A program made the position numbers and the translations under genes. A stretch of 45,548 nucleotides of DNA from Thermoplasmata archaeon (GTDB taxonomy: Archaea > Thermoplasmatota > Thermoplasmata > Halarchaeoplasmatales > Halarchaeoplasmataceae). The notes under the pieces are model-generated. The model saw only the letters and a list, made by a program, of their open reading frames with translations. It searched no databases and was not told the DNA's origin. The stretch spans positions 1 to 45,548 of the forward strand of contig PWHR01000006.1 in the NCBI GenBank assembly GCA_003554965.1, written 5' to 3'. Every line of letters starts with the position of its first letter. Within the stretch, counting starts at the first letter, position 1. This document shows positions 1-8,811 of this stretch, in pieces.

Positions 1-416
1 TCCTCTCTTTCAGGGAATTCTCCTTCTCCAACGTCTCCTGGCTCTACAAGTTCGTCCATCACCATGAATTCAACGTGCTCTTCTGATTCTACTTCGTATT
101 CTATTGTCAAGGGACCACTGTCCTCTGGATTTTCGATCCTCACGTGCTGGTAGTATTCAAAGTCCGGTGCATTCTCACCAAAATAGGCTGTTTCCTCAAA
201 TCTAGTCACTTCTCTGAACGGTAGCTCATACCATTCATAACCGTCGTTGTTCTCATCGATCTCACTTTGACTCATCGATATAGTGTACGGCTCGTCATAT
301 TCGACAGGAACTTCAACATTCAAAAGCCATACACCGGCGCCGAGAGCCGTCCCGGCCACAAGTATCACTGGTATCAAGTACGCCAAAAACTTCTTCGAAA
401 TCTTACTAGATTTCAT
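1..416 (-). CDS. Secreted or membrane-anchored acidic protein, 3' part missing
   Basis: About 138 codons are visible before the left edge; the C-terminus lies outside the window. The N-terminus is a basic stretch (MKSSKISKK) followed by one hydrophobic segment (about residues 10-30) containing YLIPVILVAGTALGAGV, read as a signal peptide or membrane anchor. The rest is polar, rich in Glu/Asp, and looks like an extracytoplasmic beta-rich domain. The ATG at 416 is preceded by a strong Shine-Dalgarno site (GGTGGAGG at about 424-433) and a TATA box at 451-460. The hydrophobic segment is very like that of the protein encoded at 43227-44441 and of the 37-residue peptide at 42957-43070, so the three share an N-terminal type. 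Function is not recognised. Confidence 0.75.
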   Translation of the reverse strand, partial: MKSSKISKKFLAYLIPVILVAGTALGAGVWLLNVEVPVEYDEPYTISMSQSEIDENNDGYEWYELPFREVTRFEETAYFGENAPDFEYYQHVRIENPEDSGPLTIEYEVESEEHVEFMVMDELVEPGDVGEGEFPERE

Positions 417-832
417 GTTTTTTTATCCTCCACCAACCGACTAACATTAAGATATATAATACTTTTGGATATTTGTGATAAAAATCATACAAAAACATTT
501 ATACCATAAACTGTCCTTTTATACCCGTTCTATATACCCCACACCCCGATCCCTCCCGAACTACGACGCCATTTTCTTTTTTCTTCTTCCTACTTCTTTC
601 TTATTCCTTACTCCCCTATTGAAAATCAAACCGCACCAGAACCTCTCGCTAAATTTTACAATCGCCGTCTGATCTATCGGAAACAGTTTAGTTTCCGTTG
701 ATCCAAGGAAATTTTTCGATTTCCAATAGATATCATCAGTAACGATAAAAATCATTTCTACAGAAAAATACCTATAAAGGAGAAAACTATTGATATATCT
801 ATAAGAAGTAACAGTCTAAGAGGTGATAGGAT
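417..832. other. Non-coding gap with two small hairpins
   Basis: A 416-bp AT-rich divergent intergenic region. Apart from the minus-strand promoter at 451-460 and the Shine-Dalgarno site of the plus-strand protease gene (GAGGTGA near 820-826), it contains two neighbouring hairpins. At 678-697 the arms are CGGAAAC/GTTTCCG with a six-base loop; at 707-724 they are GGAAAT/ATTTCC with a six-base loop. The short open frames here have no coding character. Confidence 0.6.
451..460 (-). promoter_or_regulatory. TATA box of the secreted-protein gene ending at 416
   Basis: On the minus strand this reads ATTATATATC, an archaeal TATA element. It sits about 40 nt upstream of the ATG, leaving a short leader that carries the Shine-Dalgarno site. 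Confidence 0.55.
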
Positions 833-1948
833 ATGAAAACGTCGATAAAGTTGGGAAGTATCTATGGGATACCTGTAAAGCTGCATTTCACTCTTATATT
901 CATAGTCGCGTTGATAGCCTGGTCAGTCGGCGCGAACGTGTACATGATAGCCGAACTGCTTAACATCCCCGATCCTGATATACCTCTCGGCCTTGAAAGC
1001 TATCTTTTAGGTATCGCAGTAGCGGTCTCTTTATTCGCTAGTGTCTTCGTCCATGAACTCGCTCATTCTATAGTAAGTATAAAGAGCGGATTTCCGGTTG
1101 AAGAGATCTCTCTATGGCTCTTCGGAGGAGTCTCCAAGATGGAGGAACTTCCAACGGATCCAAACCTGGAGATAAGGATCAGTGCCGTAGGACCTTTATC
1201 CAGCTTAGGCATAGCTTTTGGAACCCTTGCCGCCGGGTTGGTCGCTCCTAACGACATCTTGATATTTCTACTGATCTACACGAGTTTCTTGAACTTCTTT
1301 CTTGCAGGTTTCAACCTGATACCGGCTTTCCCCATGGACGGTGGAAGGATCCTAAGAGCTCTCCTAGCGAAAAGATACTCTTACATAAAAGCGACCAAAC
1401 AAGCTTCCACCATCGGAAAAGTCTTCGCGGTCATCTTCGGCGTTATAGGTTTGTTCATCAATGTTTTTCTAGTCCTTATCGCCTTCTTCATCTATATCGC
1501 TGCCTCACAGGAGTCGCAGAACGTTTTGATCGATTACGCGCTCAGTGACGTCCCTATAGCCAAGATAATGACAAAAGACGTGAAGACCATAGATCCGGAC
1601 GAAACTATAGCAGAATTCATGGATAAGGTGACCACCCATCAGCACACCGGATTTCCAGTAGTAACAGGCAACAAGATAGTGGGTATAATCACACTCGATG
1701 ACGCCAAAAAGATCCCTGAAAGGGGACTACACACTACAAGGGTCAAAGAAGTCATGGAGACAGACATAGTTTGTCTTCAGCCGTATGACGATGCGAGCAA
1801 AGCCTGGAAGACGATGACGAAAAAGAGAATCGGAAGGTTCCCGATCCTTTATAAAAGAGAATTGGTCGGTATAGTCACCAGGTCGGATATAATGCAGGCT
1901 TTCCAGATACAGAGCGAGTTGGGTAAGTACAAAGGGGAAGAGATATGA
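833..1948 (+). CDS. Site-2 protease family zinc metalloprotease (M50B) with two CBS domains
   Basis: A 371-residue intramembrane protease of the S2P/SpoIVFB family, expected to cleave transmembrane substrates within the membrane. The zinc motif HELAH is at residues 74-78, and the second-half motif with the metal-binding aspartate (FPMDGG, Asp169) lies at about 167-171. Hydrophobic segments lie at about 18-40, 57-75, 118-138, 140-163 and 195-225. Two CBS domains follow (about 243-298 and 305-360), typical of the archaeal/cyanobacterial subgroup and thought to sense adenine nucleotides. The start is supported by GAGGTGA seven bases upstream. It faces away from the gene to its left, and its end converges with the ABC operon at 1954. 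Confidence 0.9.
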   Translation: MKTSIKLGSIYGIPVKLHFTLIFIVALIAWSVGANVYMIAELLNIPDPDIPLGLESYLLGIAVAVSLFASVFVHELAHSIVSIKSGFPVEEISLWLFGGVSKMEELPTDPNLEIRISAVGPLSSLGIAFGTLAAGLVAPNDILIFLLIYTSFLNFFLAGFNLIPAFPMDGGRILRALLAKRYSYIKATKQASTIGKVFAVIFGVIGLFINVFLVLIAFFIYIAASQESQNVLIDYALSDVPIAKIMTKDVKTIDPDETIAEFMDKVTTHQHTGFPVVTGNKIVGIITLDDAKKIPERGLHTTRVKEVMETDIVCLQPYDDASKAWKTMTKKRIGRFPILYKRELVGIVTRSDIMQAFQIQSELGKYKGEEI

Positions 1949-1953
1949 TATCT

Positions 1954-2703
1954 TCAACTCTTCACTCTTAGCCAAAAGATGTAGACCGCTAAGATCGTTA
2001 CCAAAAAGAGTACAGCGAGAGATAGAGCTAGATGACCGATACTTTCAATACTGTCTAGAAATGAAGTCTCGACCACAACGTTCATCGGATGGTATGCCGG
2101 TAATATCCTGATCCATAGAGCCGGCTCTTCCTGCAGAAAAATAGGGCTCTGAAAGATACCTGCATCCATAGTTATCAGCAGAAGGATCGTGTAGACTCCG
2201 GCCATCTTGTCCATCAAAGTACCTATTATCACTCCTATGTGTCCATAGATGATCGAAAAAAGTAGCACCATCATGAAGAACGCTGGTAAATTATCTGGTG
2301 AAAAGCTGATCATCATGATCGCAAGAGAGAAAGTAGAAACCAGTACGCCTACGGCAAATATCATCCCAAATCTAGATAGCAATAATTCGTGAGAAGAATA
2401 ACCTGAGATCAACAACCTTTTATCCGCGTCTCTAGCTTCCAAAACCGTGTAAAGCCCGAATATACTGGTTACCAGAGAAGCGGTGACGGGAGTAAAAGTT
2501 GCCTGAAACACGTCTCCAATTTCTTTCATCTCTCCCAGATGGTTGATGAAAACCTCCTCTTCTGGCATCACTCTTCCAGCAATGAAGATAAAATAAGCCG
2601 GTAGGAAAAGTATTAGAGATACAAGAATAGGATTCCTCATCTTCTCTTTAAAACTAACAACAAAACTTAACCAAGTCCTCTTCAAACCACTGTTCTCTTT
2701 CAC
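1954..2703 (-). CDS. ABC-2 type transporter permease
   Basis: A 249-residue membrane protein with about six hydrophobic segments in the ABC-2 exporter pattern: one at about residues 24-42, then a cluster from about 105 to 245. The start overlaps the stop of the preceding permease by four bases (ATGA), and the ATPase lies one gene further upstream, so 4081-1954 is a three-gene exporter operon on the minus strand. It is of the same size and pattern as the 243-residue permease next to it, suggesting a heterodimeric channel. Both carry a similar EADxRL motif (EARDADKRLLISG here, SREADRRLNVVGG in the partner) before a transmembrane helix. The substrate cannot be told from sequence. Confidence 0.8.
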   Translation of the reverse strand: MKENSGLKRTWLSFVVSFKEKMRNPILVSLILFLPAYFIFIAGRVMPEEEVFINHLGEMKEIGDVFQATFTPVTASLVTSIFGLYTVLEARDADKRLLISGYSSHELLLSRFGMIFAVGVLVSTFSLAIMMISFSPDNLPAFFMMVLLFSIIYGHIGVIIGTLMDKMAGVYTILLLITMDAGIFQSPIFLQEEPALWIRILPAYHPMNVVVETSFLDSIESIGHLALSLAVLFLVTILAVYIFWLRVKS

Positions 2704-3431
2704 CCTAGATCACCTCTAGAGGTCACGTAAAATATCGATAAAGCTGCGGTAAAAAGGACTATCATGTAAAGTATCGAGAACAGTGCATAGTCGCTAGTGA
2801 AGGTCCCTTCCACAACACCTTCCTCTAAAATCCTAGAGGGGTAATGTGTAGGAAATGTTCGCTGTATCCATTCTTCGGTCTCGAAAACACCACTTCCAAG
2901 GAAAACATCCATATCCGCTAAAAAAACCATTACTAGCGACCCCTCAAGGTCATGAGGTACGATAACGCCAATTATCACTCCAAAGAACCCGTACATTATG
3001 CTGACGCTCAGTAGCGAAAGAACGATGAGATGATGGGAAGCTGGATCGACTCCTCTGATGAATATCAGATAGTTTATCATCGTAACGAATATCCCCACTA
3101 TCAGTATGGTGGATACCCTCATGAATAGCAATCCGAATCTACCGCCTCCGACCACATTCAGTCTCCTATCGGCTTCTCGGGAACTGATCACCTGAAAAAG
3201 GCCCATGAGACCTGTCAAAAAAGAGGTGCTGAACAGAGCCCCCATCATCCTTCCTTCTTCCTCCGGCATAGCTATGATCCCTGGAAGTTCCGGCATGGTC
3301 CCAAGAGCGTACCCCATACCTTCGATCGCGATCAAAGGAAGTAGGATAAGAGCCGCCAAGTTGAAAGGATTTCGGAAGAAGGTCATCAGGTTGTAGCGCA
3401 CACCGGTAGTTACCATCCCTTTATCGATCAT
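2700..3431 (-). CDS. ABC-2 type transporter permease
   Basis: A 243-residue membrane protein and the second permease of the three-gene exporter operon. Hydrophobic segments lie at about residues 20-45, 88-102, 108-125, 133-158 and 212-235. It overlaps the ATPase gene upstream and the other permease downstream by four bases each, so translation is probably coupled. The motif SREADRRLNVVGG is shared in position with the partner permease. Nothing in the sequence shows the cargo; drugs, lipids or peptides are all possible for this family. Confidence 0.8.
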   Translation of the reverse strand: MIDKGMVTTGVRYNLMTFFRNPFNLAALILLPLIAIEGMGYALGTMPELPGIIAMPEEEGRMMGALFSTSFLTGLMGLFQVISSREADRRLNVVGGGRFGLLFMRVSTILIVGIFVTMINYLIFIRGVDPASHHLIVLSLLSVSIMYGFFGVIIGVIVPHDLEGSLVMVFLADMDVFLGSGVFETEEWIQRTFPTHYPSRILEEGVVEGTFTSDYALFSILYMIVLFTAALSIFYVTSRGDLG

Positions 3432-4081
3432 ACCACCTTTTTGACTTCTTTCAGTTTGCCTCCTTCAAGCTCATAAACCCTATCGAGTTTTTCTTTTTTC
3501 TCTATGATGTGGGATATCAGAGCTATAGCTGTACCGTCTTTCACCAACTCTTCGCTTATCTCCCAGAAAGATTCATATGTCTTCCAATCGAAACCGGTGT
3601 AGGGTTCGTCCAGCATCAAAACATCAGGACTGTGCATCAACGAGATGCTGAGATTTACTTTCTGCTTGTTACCTTCACTCAGCCGATCAACACGCTGATC
3701 CAAATATTCTTTAAAATCTAATCGAACCGACAAAGCTCTTTTACTCCGGTAGATCTCATCTTTAGAAAGGCCGTAGGCTTCACCGAACAATCTGAATGTC
3801 TCATTTACCGTCAAGCGGTTGTACAGTCTCAGTTCCTGGGGACACCACCCGATGGTCCCTCTACGATCCACGACCCCTTCATCTTTTTTCAGTTCTCCGA
3901 CCAGGATCTTCATCAGCGTAGATTTCCCACTGCCGTTCTCACCGATTATACCTGTAATCTCGTTTTTCCTTATCTCGAGAGAAGCACCTTTCAATACCTC
4001 TATCTTCCTTGGGAAAGGAAACCAGGTCTTGTAAGTCTTGTGAATATTTTTACCTCTGACCAGGACCTTATCTCCACACAC
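3428..4081 (-). CDS. ABC transporter ATP-binding protein
   Basis: A 217-residue ABC ATPase, compact for the family. Walker A is GENGSGKST (residues 47-55), the Q-loop Gln is in CPQE (Gln82), the signature is LSEGN (134-138, not the usual LSGGQ), Walker B is VLMLDEP (154-160) and the switch His is His191. It powers the two permeases encoded downstream. The chosen start is GTG, with GGTGG about eight bases upstream; no ATG lies nearby in frame. It lies 28 bp downstream of ubiX on the same strand, so the two may be co-transcribed. Confidence 0.88.
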   Translation of the reverse strand: MCGDKVLVRGKNIHKTYKTWFPFPRKIEVLKGASLEIRKNEITGIIGENGSGKSTLMKILVGELKKDEGVVDRRGTIGWCPQELRLYNRLTVNETFRLFGEAYGLSKDEIYRSKRALSVRLDFKEYLDQRVDRLSEGNKQKVNLSISLMHSPDVLMLDEPYTGFDWKTYESFWEISEELVKDGTAIALISHIIEKKEKLDRVYELEGGKLKEVKKVV

Positions 4082-4109
4082 GTTTATCCACCATCAGATG
4101 CTGATGCTT

Positions 4110-4685
4110 CTACTCATCCCATCTCTTGTAAAGGTTATTCTCAATCCCTAGCGAATCCACTATCTTCCCAACAACGAAATCCACCAGATCATCTATTCCT
4201 TCTGGTTCACTGTAAAAAGCTGGCATCGCTGGAAGGATCACGGCTCCTTCGCTGGAAACTCGGTGCATGTTCTCGAGCCAGATAGAAGTCAAAGGCGTCT
4301 CCCTTGGAGTAACAACGACTTTCCTATCCTCCTTCAAGAAAACCGCCGCAGCACGGGTTATCAGGTTGTCCGAGATACCGTTAGCTATCTTAGATAGGGA
4401 TGACATGGAACACGGTACGATCGCCATCGCGTCGTACTTCGAACTTCCAGACGACGGAGCTCTACTCATCTCTGAAGGATCAAATACGCGATCTGCTTCT
4501 TCCTTAAGATCTTCATATGAGATGTTCGATTCCGTCTTCAGGAGCTCCCTGCCGGATCTAGAAACTATGAGATCCACATGTATATCTTCTTTATCACTCA
4601 AAAACTCTAGTAATCTTCTTCCGTAAACGATCCCGGATGCCCCTGTCATAGCCAATAATATCTTCATCTTCCTCAAGCCTACCAT
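4110..4685 (-). CDS. ubiX: Flavin prenyltransferase UbiX/Pad1 family
   Basis: A 191-residue protein of the UbiX family, which attaches a dimethylallyl unit to FMN to make the prenylated flavin used by UbiD-type decarboxylases. The FMN-binding GASG motif is at residues 15-18, the conserved CS segment is IVPCSMSSLSKIANGISDNL (about 90-109), and the RET motif (VTPRETPLT) is near 125-133. The length fits the family. The ATG at 4685 is supported by a TATA box 24 nt upstream (4705-4713), which implies a leaderless transcript; an internal ATG at 4667 is the alternative. No ubiD lies in the window. It sits between two ABC exporter operons on the same strand. Confidence 0.9.
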   Translation of the reverse strand: MVGLRKMKILLAMTGASGIVYGRRLLEFLSDKEDIHVDLIVSRSGRELLKTESNISYEDLKEEADRVFDPSEMSRAPSSGSSKYDAMAIVPCSMSSLSKIANGISDNLITRAAAVFLKEDRKVVVTPRETPLTSIWLENMHRVSSEGAVILPAMPAFYSEPEGIDDLVDFVVGKIVDSLGIENNLYKRWDE

Positions 4686-4704
4686 AACACTATAATCTTC
4701 CTCA

Positions 4705-4713
4705 GATATAAAC
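4705..4713 (-). promoter_or_regulatory. TATA box of ubiX
   Basis: The minus strand reads GTTTATATC, centred about 24 nt upstream of the ubiX ATG at 4685. That spacing predicts transcription starting at or next to the start codon. Confidence 0.55.
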
Positions 4714-4724
4714 GATTTGGCCTA

Positions 4725-6206
4725 TCAAAAGTCCATCTCCATCTTTTCATACGATTCCGCAGCTAGCTCAGAAAGCATGAAAAAGACCACTGAGACTACC
4801 CCTAAAGCAACCACTAAAGCGATGAGTCCCATGGTGACGTCCAAGTTGAATAGTGACGCGGGTATAGACACGAAGATCCCGGAAAGGAACAGGCCGGCCA
4901 TCATCGTGGTATACATGGTGGTCACATCTGGAGCGCCGTTCACGCTTTCATCGAAATTTGGATACTTTACACTTGCCCAGACCCCTATCGATCCCAAAAG
5001 CAGCATCATCAAGATGGATGAAAGTAAAAGGAAGAGGATCCTATCTAATGAATAACCCAATAGGAGGGGTACCGGCACCGCAACAAGTAGTGGTATCGCC
5101 GGACCGAAAATAAGGATAGCTAGGATCTTCCCTCTGATTATGTTCCTAGGCCTCACAGGAAGAGATTTGATCAACCAGAACGCCTTACCTTCTCTTCCAA
5201 AAAGAGACAAAGAGGGAAAAAGTATCTGTAGGGTGCAAGCCAAAAAAAGACCCATACCTATCAATACGGGATAGAAGAACTCGTCGAGTCCCAGTCCCAG
5301 GTCGGGATCAGGACCGAGTTGGATATAGAAAAAGATCAAGCCGCCTCCGATCAGTGCGGTCACCCCTACAGTTGAAAGACTTTCCTTCCTCCTCCACCTT
5401 ATGAGTATCTCTTTTTCAGCTACTTTCCTGGTCATGGGGTCCAAAAAATCCGGCAGGAAATCACTATTGTCGTGTAAACGCAAATCCTTAGTTGAGGAAG
5501 CTGAAGTTCCATTCTTCCATCCTCTCCAGAACACCTCTTTTGAACATAGAAGTACGATAAAAGAAAGGAAGATTATCGCAAGGAGGTAATAAAATATATA
5601 AGAAGCGGCTATATCGGAATGAAGCGCTAACCAAACTAGAGTTATATTCTGTCCGTAGAACAGTAAGAGAAGAACTTTTTTTAGAAGGTCTTTAAACTGT
5701 GTCATCACTCCTATATTGAAGCCGATGATGGGTGCAGCGACGACTAAAGCGTAAAGCTGGTAGAGGAAATACTGATCGATAGGGGGTTCGAACCCAAAAC
5801 CAGAGATCAAAAAACTAACGATGGCCAAAGAGAGAGCGACCAACAATAGATTGTACCAGAAAACCTTCAGAAAACGGGAGTACTGCACTTTACGTGGTGA
5901 AACAGGAGCGGAAAAATAATGCTTCAGTTGATCGTTCTTCATCGTGTTCTCCACCGTTTCGACCGAGGCTTTGGACATGATCACGAAGAAGATCACGAAA
6001 AGCACATTGCCCTGTGAAAGGGTGAATGGAAGATCATCTATGCCTTGTACAAGCTCGACCATCATCAGGACCATCCAAAATCCACCGACGAGAAGTATGA
6101 TGAACCATAGGGTCATCAACGGTCTTTCTACAACCCTTCCTCTAAAACCTCTGTAAGACTGCTTGATCTCGGTGGAGAACAGCTCAAGCGTTCCTTCTTT
6201 CATCAT
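4725..6206 (-). CDS. Large ABC-2 type exporter permease
   Basis: A 493-residue membrane protein with two halves of about six hydrophobic segments each (about residues 30-230 and 275-485), so it resembles two fused ABC-2 permease halves. Between them is a charged cytoplasmic stretch (about 225-275, containing MTRKVAEKEILIRWRRKES). The last part matches the common ABC-exporter pattern in which a long loop (SLFGREGKAFWLIKSLPVR) precedes the final helices. The start overlaps the 3' end of the ATPase gene by 23 bp, so the two form an operon. Substrate unknown. Confidence 0.78.
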   Translation of the reverse strand: MMKEGTLELFSTEIKQSYRGFRGRVVERPLMTLWFIILLVGGFWMVLMMVELVQGIDDLPFTLSQGNVLFVIFFVIMSKASVETVENTMKNDQLKHYFSAPVSPRKVQYSRFLKVFWYNLLLVALSLAIVSFLISGFGFEPPIDQYFLYQLYALVVAAPIIGFNIGVMTQFKDLLKKVLLLLFYGQNITLVWLALHSDIAASYIFYYLLAIIFLSFIVLLCSKEVFWRGWKNGTSASSTKDLRLHDNSDFLPDFLDPMTRKVAEKEILIRWRRKESLSTVGVTALIGGGLIFFYIQLGPDPDLGLGLDEFFYPVLIGMGLFLACTLQILFPSLSLFGREGKAFWLIKSLPVRPRNIIRGKILAILIFGPAIPLLVAVPVPLLLGYSLDRILFLLLSSILMMLLLGSIGVWASVKYPNFDESVNGAPDVTTMYTTMMAGLFLSGIFVSIPASLFNLDVTMGLIALVVALGVVSVVFFMLSELAAESYEKMEMDF

Positions 6207-6912
6207 CGATCACTTCGACAAAAGCTCCTTCCAAGTTGTTTCTTCCCGTTCGTTCTACCAGTTCTTTAGGAGTACCGACGGTGAGTAGTTCCCCTCTATC
6301 TATTATACCAACGACATCGGCTATCTCCTCCGCCACTGAAGTTATATGGGTACTCATCAAAACTGTCTTCCCATCTCTTGACAGCTCTCTTATCTTCTTT
6401 TTCATGAATTGACTGTACCTTGGGTCCAGACCGACCGTTGGTTCATCCAAGATAAGATTTGGAGGATCGTGGATTATGGCGTTGATGAACAATACTTTTT
6501 GCTTCATCCCTTTCGAATAAGATCCCATCTCTGAGTCTATCCTCCTATCGAGTTCAAGCGCTTTCGACCATCGCTCTATAAGGCGATCAAGCTTTTCTTT
6601 ATCCACACCTTTCAAGGAACCCATTATGTCCAAAAATTCTCTCCCAGTCAACCTTTCGTAAAGATGAGGCTGCTCAGGAAGATATCCGAAAAGAGTTTTA
6701 CATCTCACATCGTTTCTGATCACTTTTCCATCTATAAGGGCTCTACCTTCGCTACCTTCCAATAAACCGATCAATGTTTTTATTATGGTGGTCTTGCCCG
6801 CTCCGTTGGATCCCAAAAGGCAGAAAATATTGCCATCTTCTACCTGAAAATCTACATCTTTCACAGCCCTTATGTCTCCAAAACATTTCGATAGACCTTT
6901 TATCTCTATCAT
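6184..6912 (-). CDS. ABC transporter ATP-binding protein
   Basis: A 242-residue ABC ATPase. Walker A is GSNGAGKTT (34-42), the Q-loop is PEQ (Gln81), the signature is YSKGMKQK (132-139), Walker B is LILDEP (153-158) and the switch His is His189. The signature with GMKQ is common in ATPases paired with ABC-2 type exporters. It overlaps the large permease gene that follows and surely drives it. The upstream sequence has a T/A-rich promoter-like stretch (GTTTTAATC on the minus strand, near 6937-6945) about 28 nt before the ATG, suggesting a nearly leaderless mRNA. Confidence 0.88.
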   Translation of the reverse strand: MIEIKGLSKCFGDIRAVKDVDFQVEDGNIFCLLGSNGAGKTTIIKTLIGLLEGSEGRALIDGKVIRNDVRCKTLFGYLPEQPHLYERLTGREFLDIMGSLKGVDKEKLDRLIERWSKALELDRRIDSEMGSYSKGMKQKVLFINAIIHDPPNLILDEPTVGLDPRYSQFMKKKIRELSRDGKTVLMSTHITSVAEEIADVVGIIDRGELLTVGTPKELVERTGRNNLEGAFVEVIDDERRNA

Positions 6913-6958
6913 CCTTTATTAAGATGTATAAGGGTGTGATTAAAACTTATCGTATATT

Positions 6959-7918
6959 TTAATTTCTAGAATGTCTTATGAAGCCGCTGCAGGGCAGCAC
7001 TTCCACACCCTCTTTTTCGATCTCATCTAGGAAAAGGTTCATACCGAGAGAATCACTGGCCATGTGTCCTGCGATCACGAAATTGATGTGATGTTCTTCG
7101 GCTTTTTTTCTGTGCTCCTCGCTCATGTGCATACCTATTATGGTCCCTACTCCCGCATCGGCCAACTTTTCATACGATTCTTTGTTACCAGCCGTACCGC
7201 CAGTCATCTCTACGATCACTTCACCGGCTCTGTTGTCCTCGTTACCGACCATCACGTATGGACCGCCTTTGAACTTCCTTGCTTCGTGATATTCCGGTAT
7301 ATCGTTCAGATGTTCGATAACGTCTTTAACTTTATTGAAATCTTTACCTTCGAACTCATCGCTGAGATACGAGTCAACGAGATTGTCTGTTGGTGTATGT
7401 ATACACATCATAGGTATATCAAGTAATTTAGCAGAATCCAAACTCTGGTTAAAATTCGCACCTTTGAGTTTTCTTTCTATCTCTTTCATCCTCTTGTTGA
7501 CCAGTCCCTCTGCTATGTTGATAGGTACTCCGTACTCTTCCAGCATATCTTTCTGAAGGTCCATGACTTCATAAAGCGAGGCCAATCCTACGCCTCGGGG
7601 GTGATGACCTATTATGGCGTCTACGTCCTTTCCGTGTTCGGAGAGTCTGTCAGCAAGTAGCACCTCACCCGTATCTATATTTATCCCGACCAATACTCTT
7701 TTCACTTCCGTTTCAGGATCACCGTACAACAACCTAGAGTCGTGGAAGGGATTTTCAAGACGCTGTTCATCGAACACTTCTTTATCTTCACCCTCAAGTT
7801 CTTCAAATTTCTCCTTAGCATCTTCCATCTGTTCTTCTAGGGTCTCTTTCCCTCTGATGTCCTTCTCAATCCCCATCTCGACCGCTGTGTCGTAGATCTC
7901 TTTCAGTTTCAGGCTCAT
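6959..7918 (-). CDS. NIF3-like putative metal-dependent protein
   Basis: A NIF3/YbgI family protein; the family folds into toroidal hexamers with a dinuclear metal site, and its reaction is unsettled. Metal-site motifs visible are IIGHHPRG in the first half and NFVIAGHMASDSLGMN near the C-terminus. The middle region (GTAGNKESYEKLADAGVGTIIGMHMSEEH) fits the family's insertion. The frame is open upstream to 8005, overlapping the HAD gene, but I chose the ATG at 7918. A TATA box (7939-7949) sits 26 nt before it and the first residues, MSLKLKEIYDTAVEMGI, look like a normal family start. The product is then 319 residues. Confidence 0.8.
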   Translation of the reverse strand: MSLKLKEIYDTAVEMGIEKDIRGKETLEEQMEDAKEKFEELEGEDKEVFDEQRLENPFHDSRLLYGDPETEVKRVLVGINIDTGEVLLADRLSEHGKDVDAIIGHHPRGVGLASLYEVMDLQKDMLEEYGVPINIAEGLVNKRMKEIERKLKGANFNQSLDSAKLLDIPMMCIHTPTDNLVDSYLSDEFEGKDFNKVKDVIEHLNDIPEYHEARKFKGGPYVMVGNEDNRAGEVIVEMTGGTAGNKESYEKLADAGVGTIIGMHMSEEHRKKAEEHHINFVIAGHMASDSLGMNLFLDEIEKEGVEVLPCSGFIRHSRN

Positions 7919-7938
7919 GCAGGAATGAGGAAAGGGGT

Positions 7939-7949
7939 CTTTTATATGG
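7939..7949 (-). promoter_or_regulatory. TATA box of the NIF3-like gene, deciding its start
   Basis: The minus strand reads CCATATAAAAG, about 26 nt before the ATG at 7918. It lies inside the longer open frame that begins at 8005, so the longer start would be upstream of the transcript. Confidence 0.6.
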
Positions 7950-7967
7950 TTTTCTATCCTTAAGATC

Positions 7968-8804
7968 TCAGCTGTTGAAGATGTACCTATCCAAAACCCA
8001 GGCAACCCCGTTCCTTCTACAGTCCGGCGCGACTACATCCGCGGCTCTTTTAACTTCCTCAGGTGCATCGTCCATAGCTATGCCGATTCCTGCTTGCTCT
8101 ATCATCTCTTTATCGACCTCATCATCTCCTATCGCCAGTACCGCTTCAAGAGATATATTTAAAGCGTCACAGACCATCTGCAGGCCCGCAACTTTAGAAA
8201 CCTCCTTATCATAGATGGTCAAAGATCGATACTCTTCTCCTCTGTGATGCCTGTCGATCCTGACCTCATCTTCAAATTCATCTCTAACGAATCTTTCCAT
8301 ATCTTTTAAAGATCGTAGATCATTTTCAGACTTGTGCATCATCAAGTTGATCGGCGTTCCCTTTGAAAGCGCAATAACGTTAGATTCTATGTAGGCTATT
8401 TCAGCTCCAGGATATCTCTTACCCTCACACTTTTCTTTTTTCCTGTAAACCTTTTCAGGAAAGATGGTGGAGAGCTTGTAGCCTCTATCATCGGAATATT
8501 CTGCCGCGGTTCGAGCTACCTCAGCTTTCAACCTGGTCAATTTCCATTGTTCCCATCCCCTAGCATACATCCAACCCGGGCCTACAACTCTAGCACCGTT
8601 GTTGCACACTATGGGATGATCGTTTAGATCGATACTTGAGAGTAGTTCCGCCGCCGATCTCCTCAATCTTGTCGTAGCAGGTATCAAGGGAAAGTTTTTT
8701 TCTAAAACTCTGTTCACCATCATTTTATCCTCCGGACTGATCTCACCGTCGTGAACAAGGGTGCCGTCCAGATCTAATGCGACGAGTTCTATGTTCTTTT
8801 CCAT
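7968..8804 (-). CDS. HAD superfamily hydrolase, Cof/phosphoglycolate phosphatase type (class IIB)
   Basis: A 278-residue HAD phosphatase. Motif I is LDLDGTL with the nucleophile Asp11; motif II is in IPATTR (about 42-47); motif III Lys is probably in EVSKVAGL; motif IV is AIGDDEVDKEM. The C2-type cap between motifs II and III places it in the Cof/mannosyl-3-phosphoglycerate phosphatase/phosphoglycolate phosphatase group. The substrate is not determined by sequence. Its last bases overlap only the unlikely long form of the NIF3-like gene downstream, and it lies 7 bp after the DUF389 gene on the same strand, so they may be co-transcribed. Confidence 0.82.
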   Translation of the reverse strand: MEKNIELVALDLDGTLVHDGEISPEDKMMVNRVLEKNFPLIPATTRLRRSAAELLSSIDLNDHPIVCNNGARVVGPGWMYARGWEQWKLTRLKAEVARTAAEYSDDRGYKLSTIFPEKVYRKKEKCEGKRYPGAEIAYIESNVIALSKGTPINLMMHKSENDLRSLKDMERFVRDEFEDEVRIDRHHRGEEYRSLTIYDKEVSKVAGLQMVCDALNISLEAVLAIGDDEVDKEMIEQAGIGIAMDDAPEEVKRAADVVAPDCRRNGVAWVLDRYIFNS

Positions 8805-8811
8805 ACGAAAT

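Noticed and set aside
475-755. Small genes in the 417-832 gap
   Set aside because: The short frames overlap hairpins and AT-rich sequence, lack ribosome-binding sites and have no protein-like composition.
7919-8005. Longer N-terminus of the NIF3-like protein
   Set aside because: It contains the TATA box that serves the ATG at 7918 and overlaps the HAD gene.
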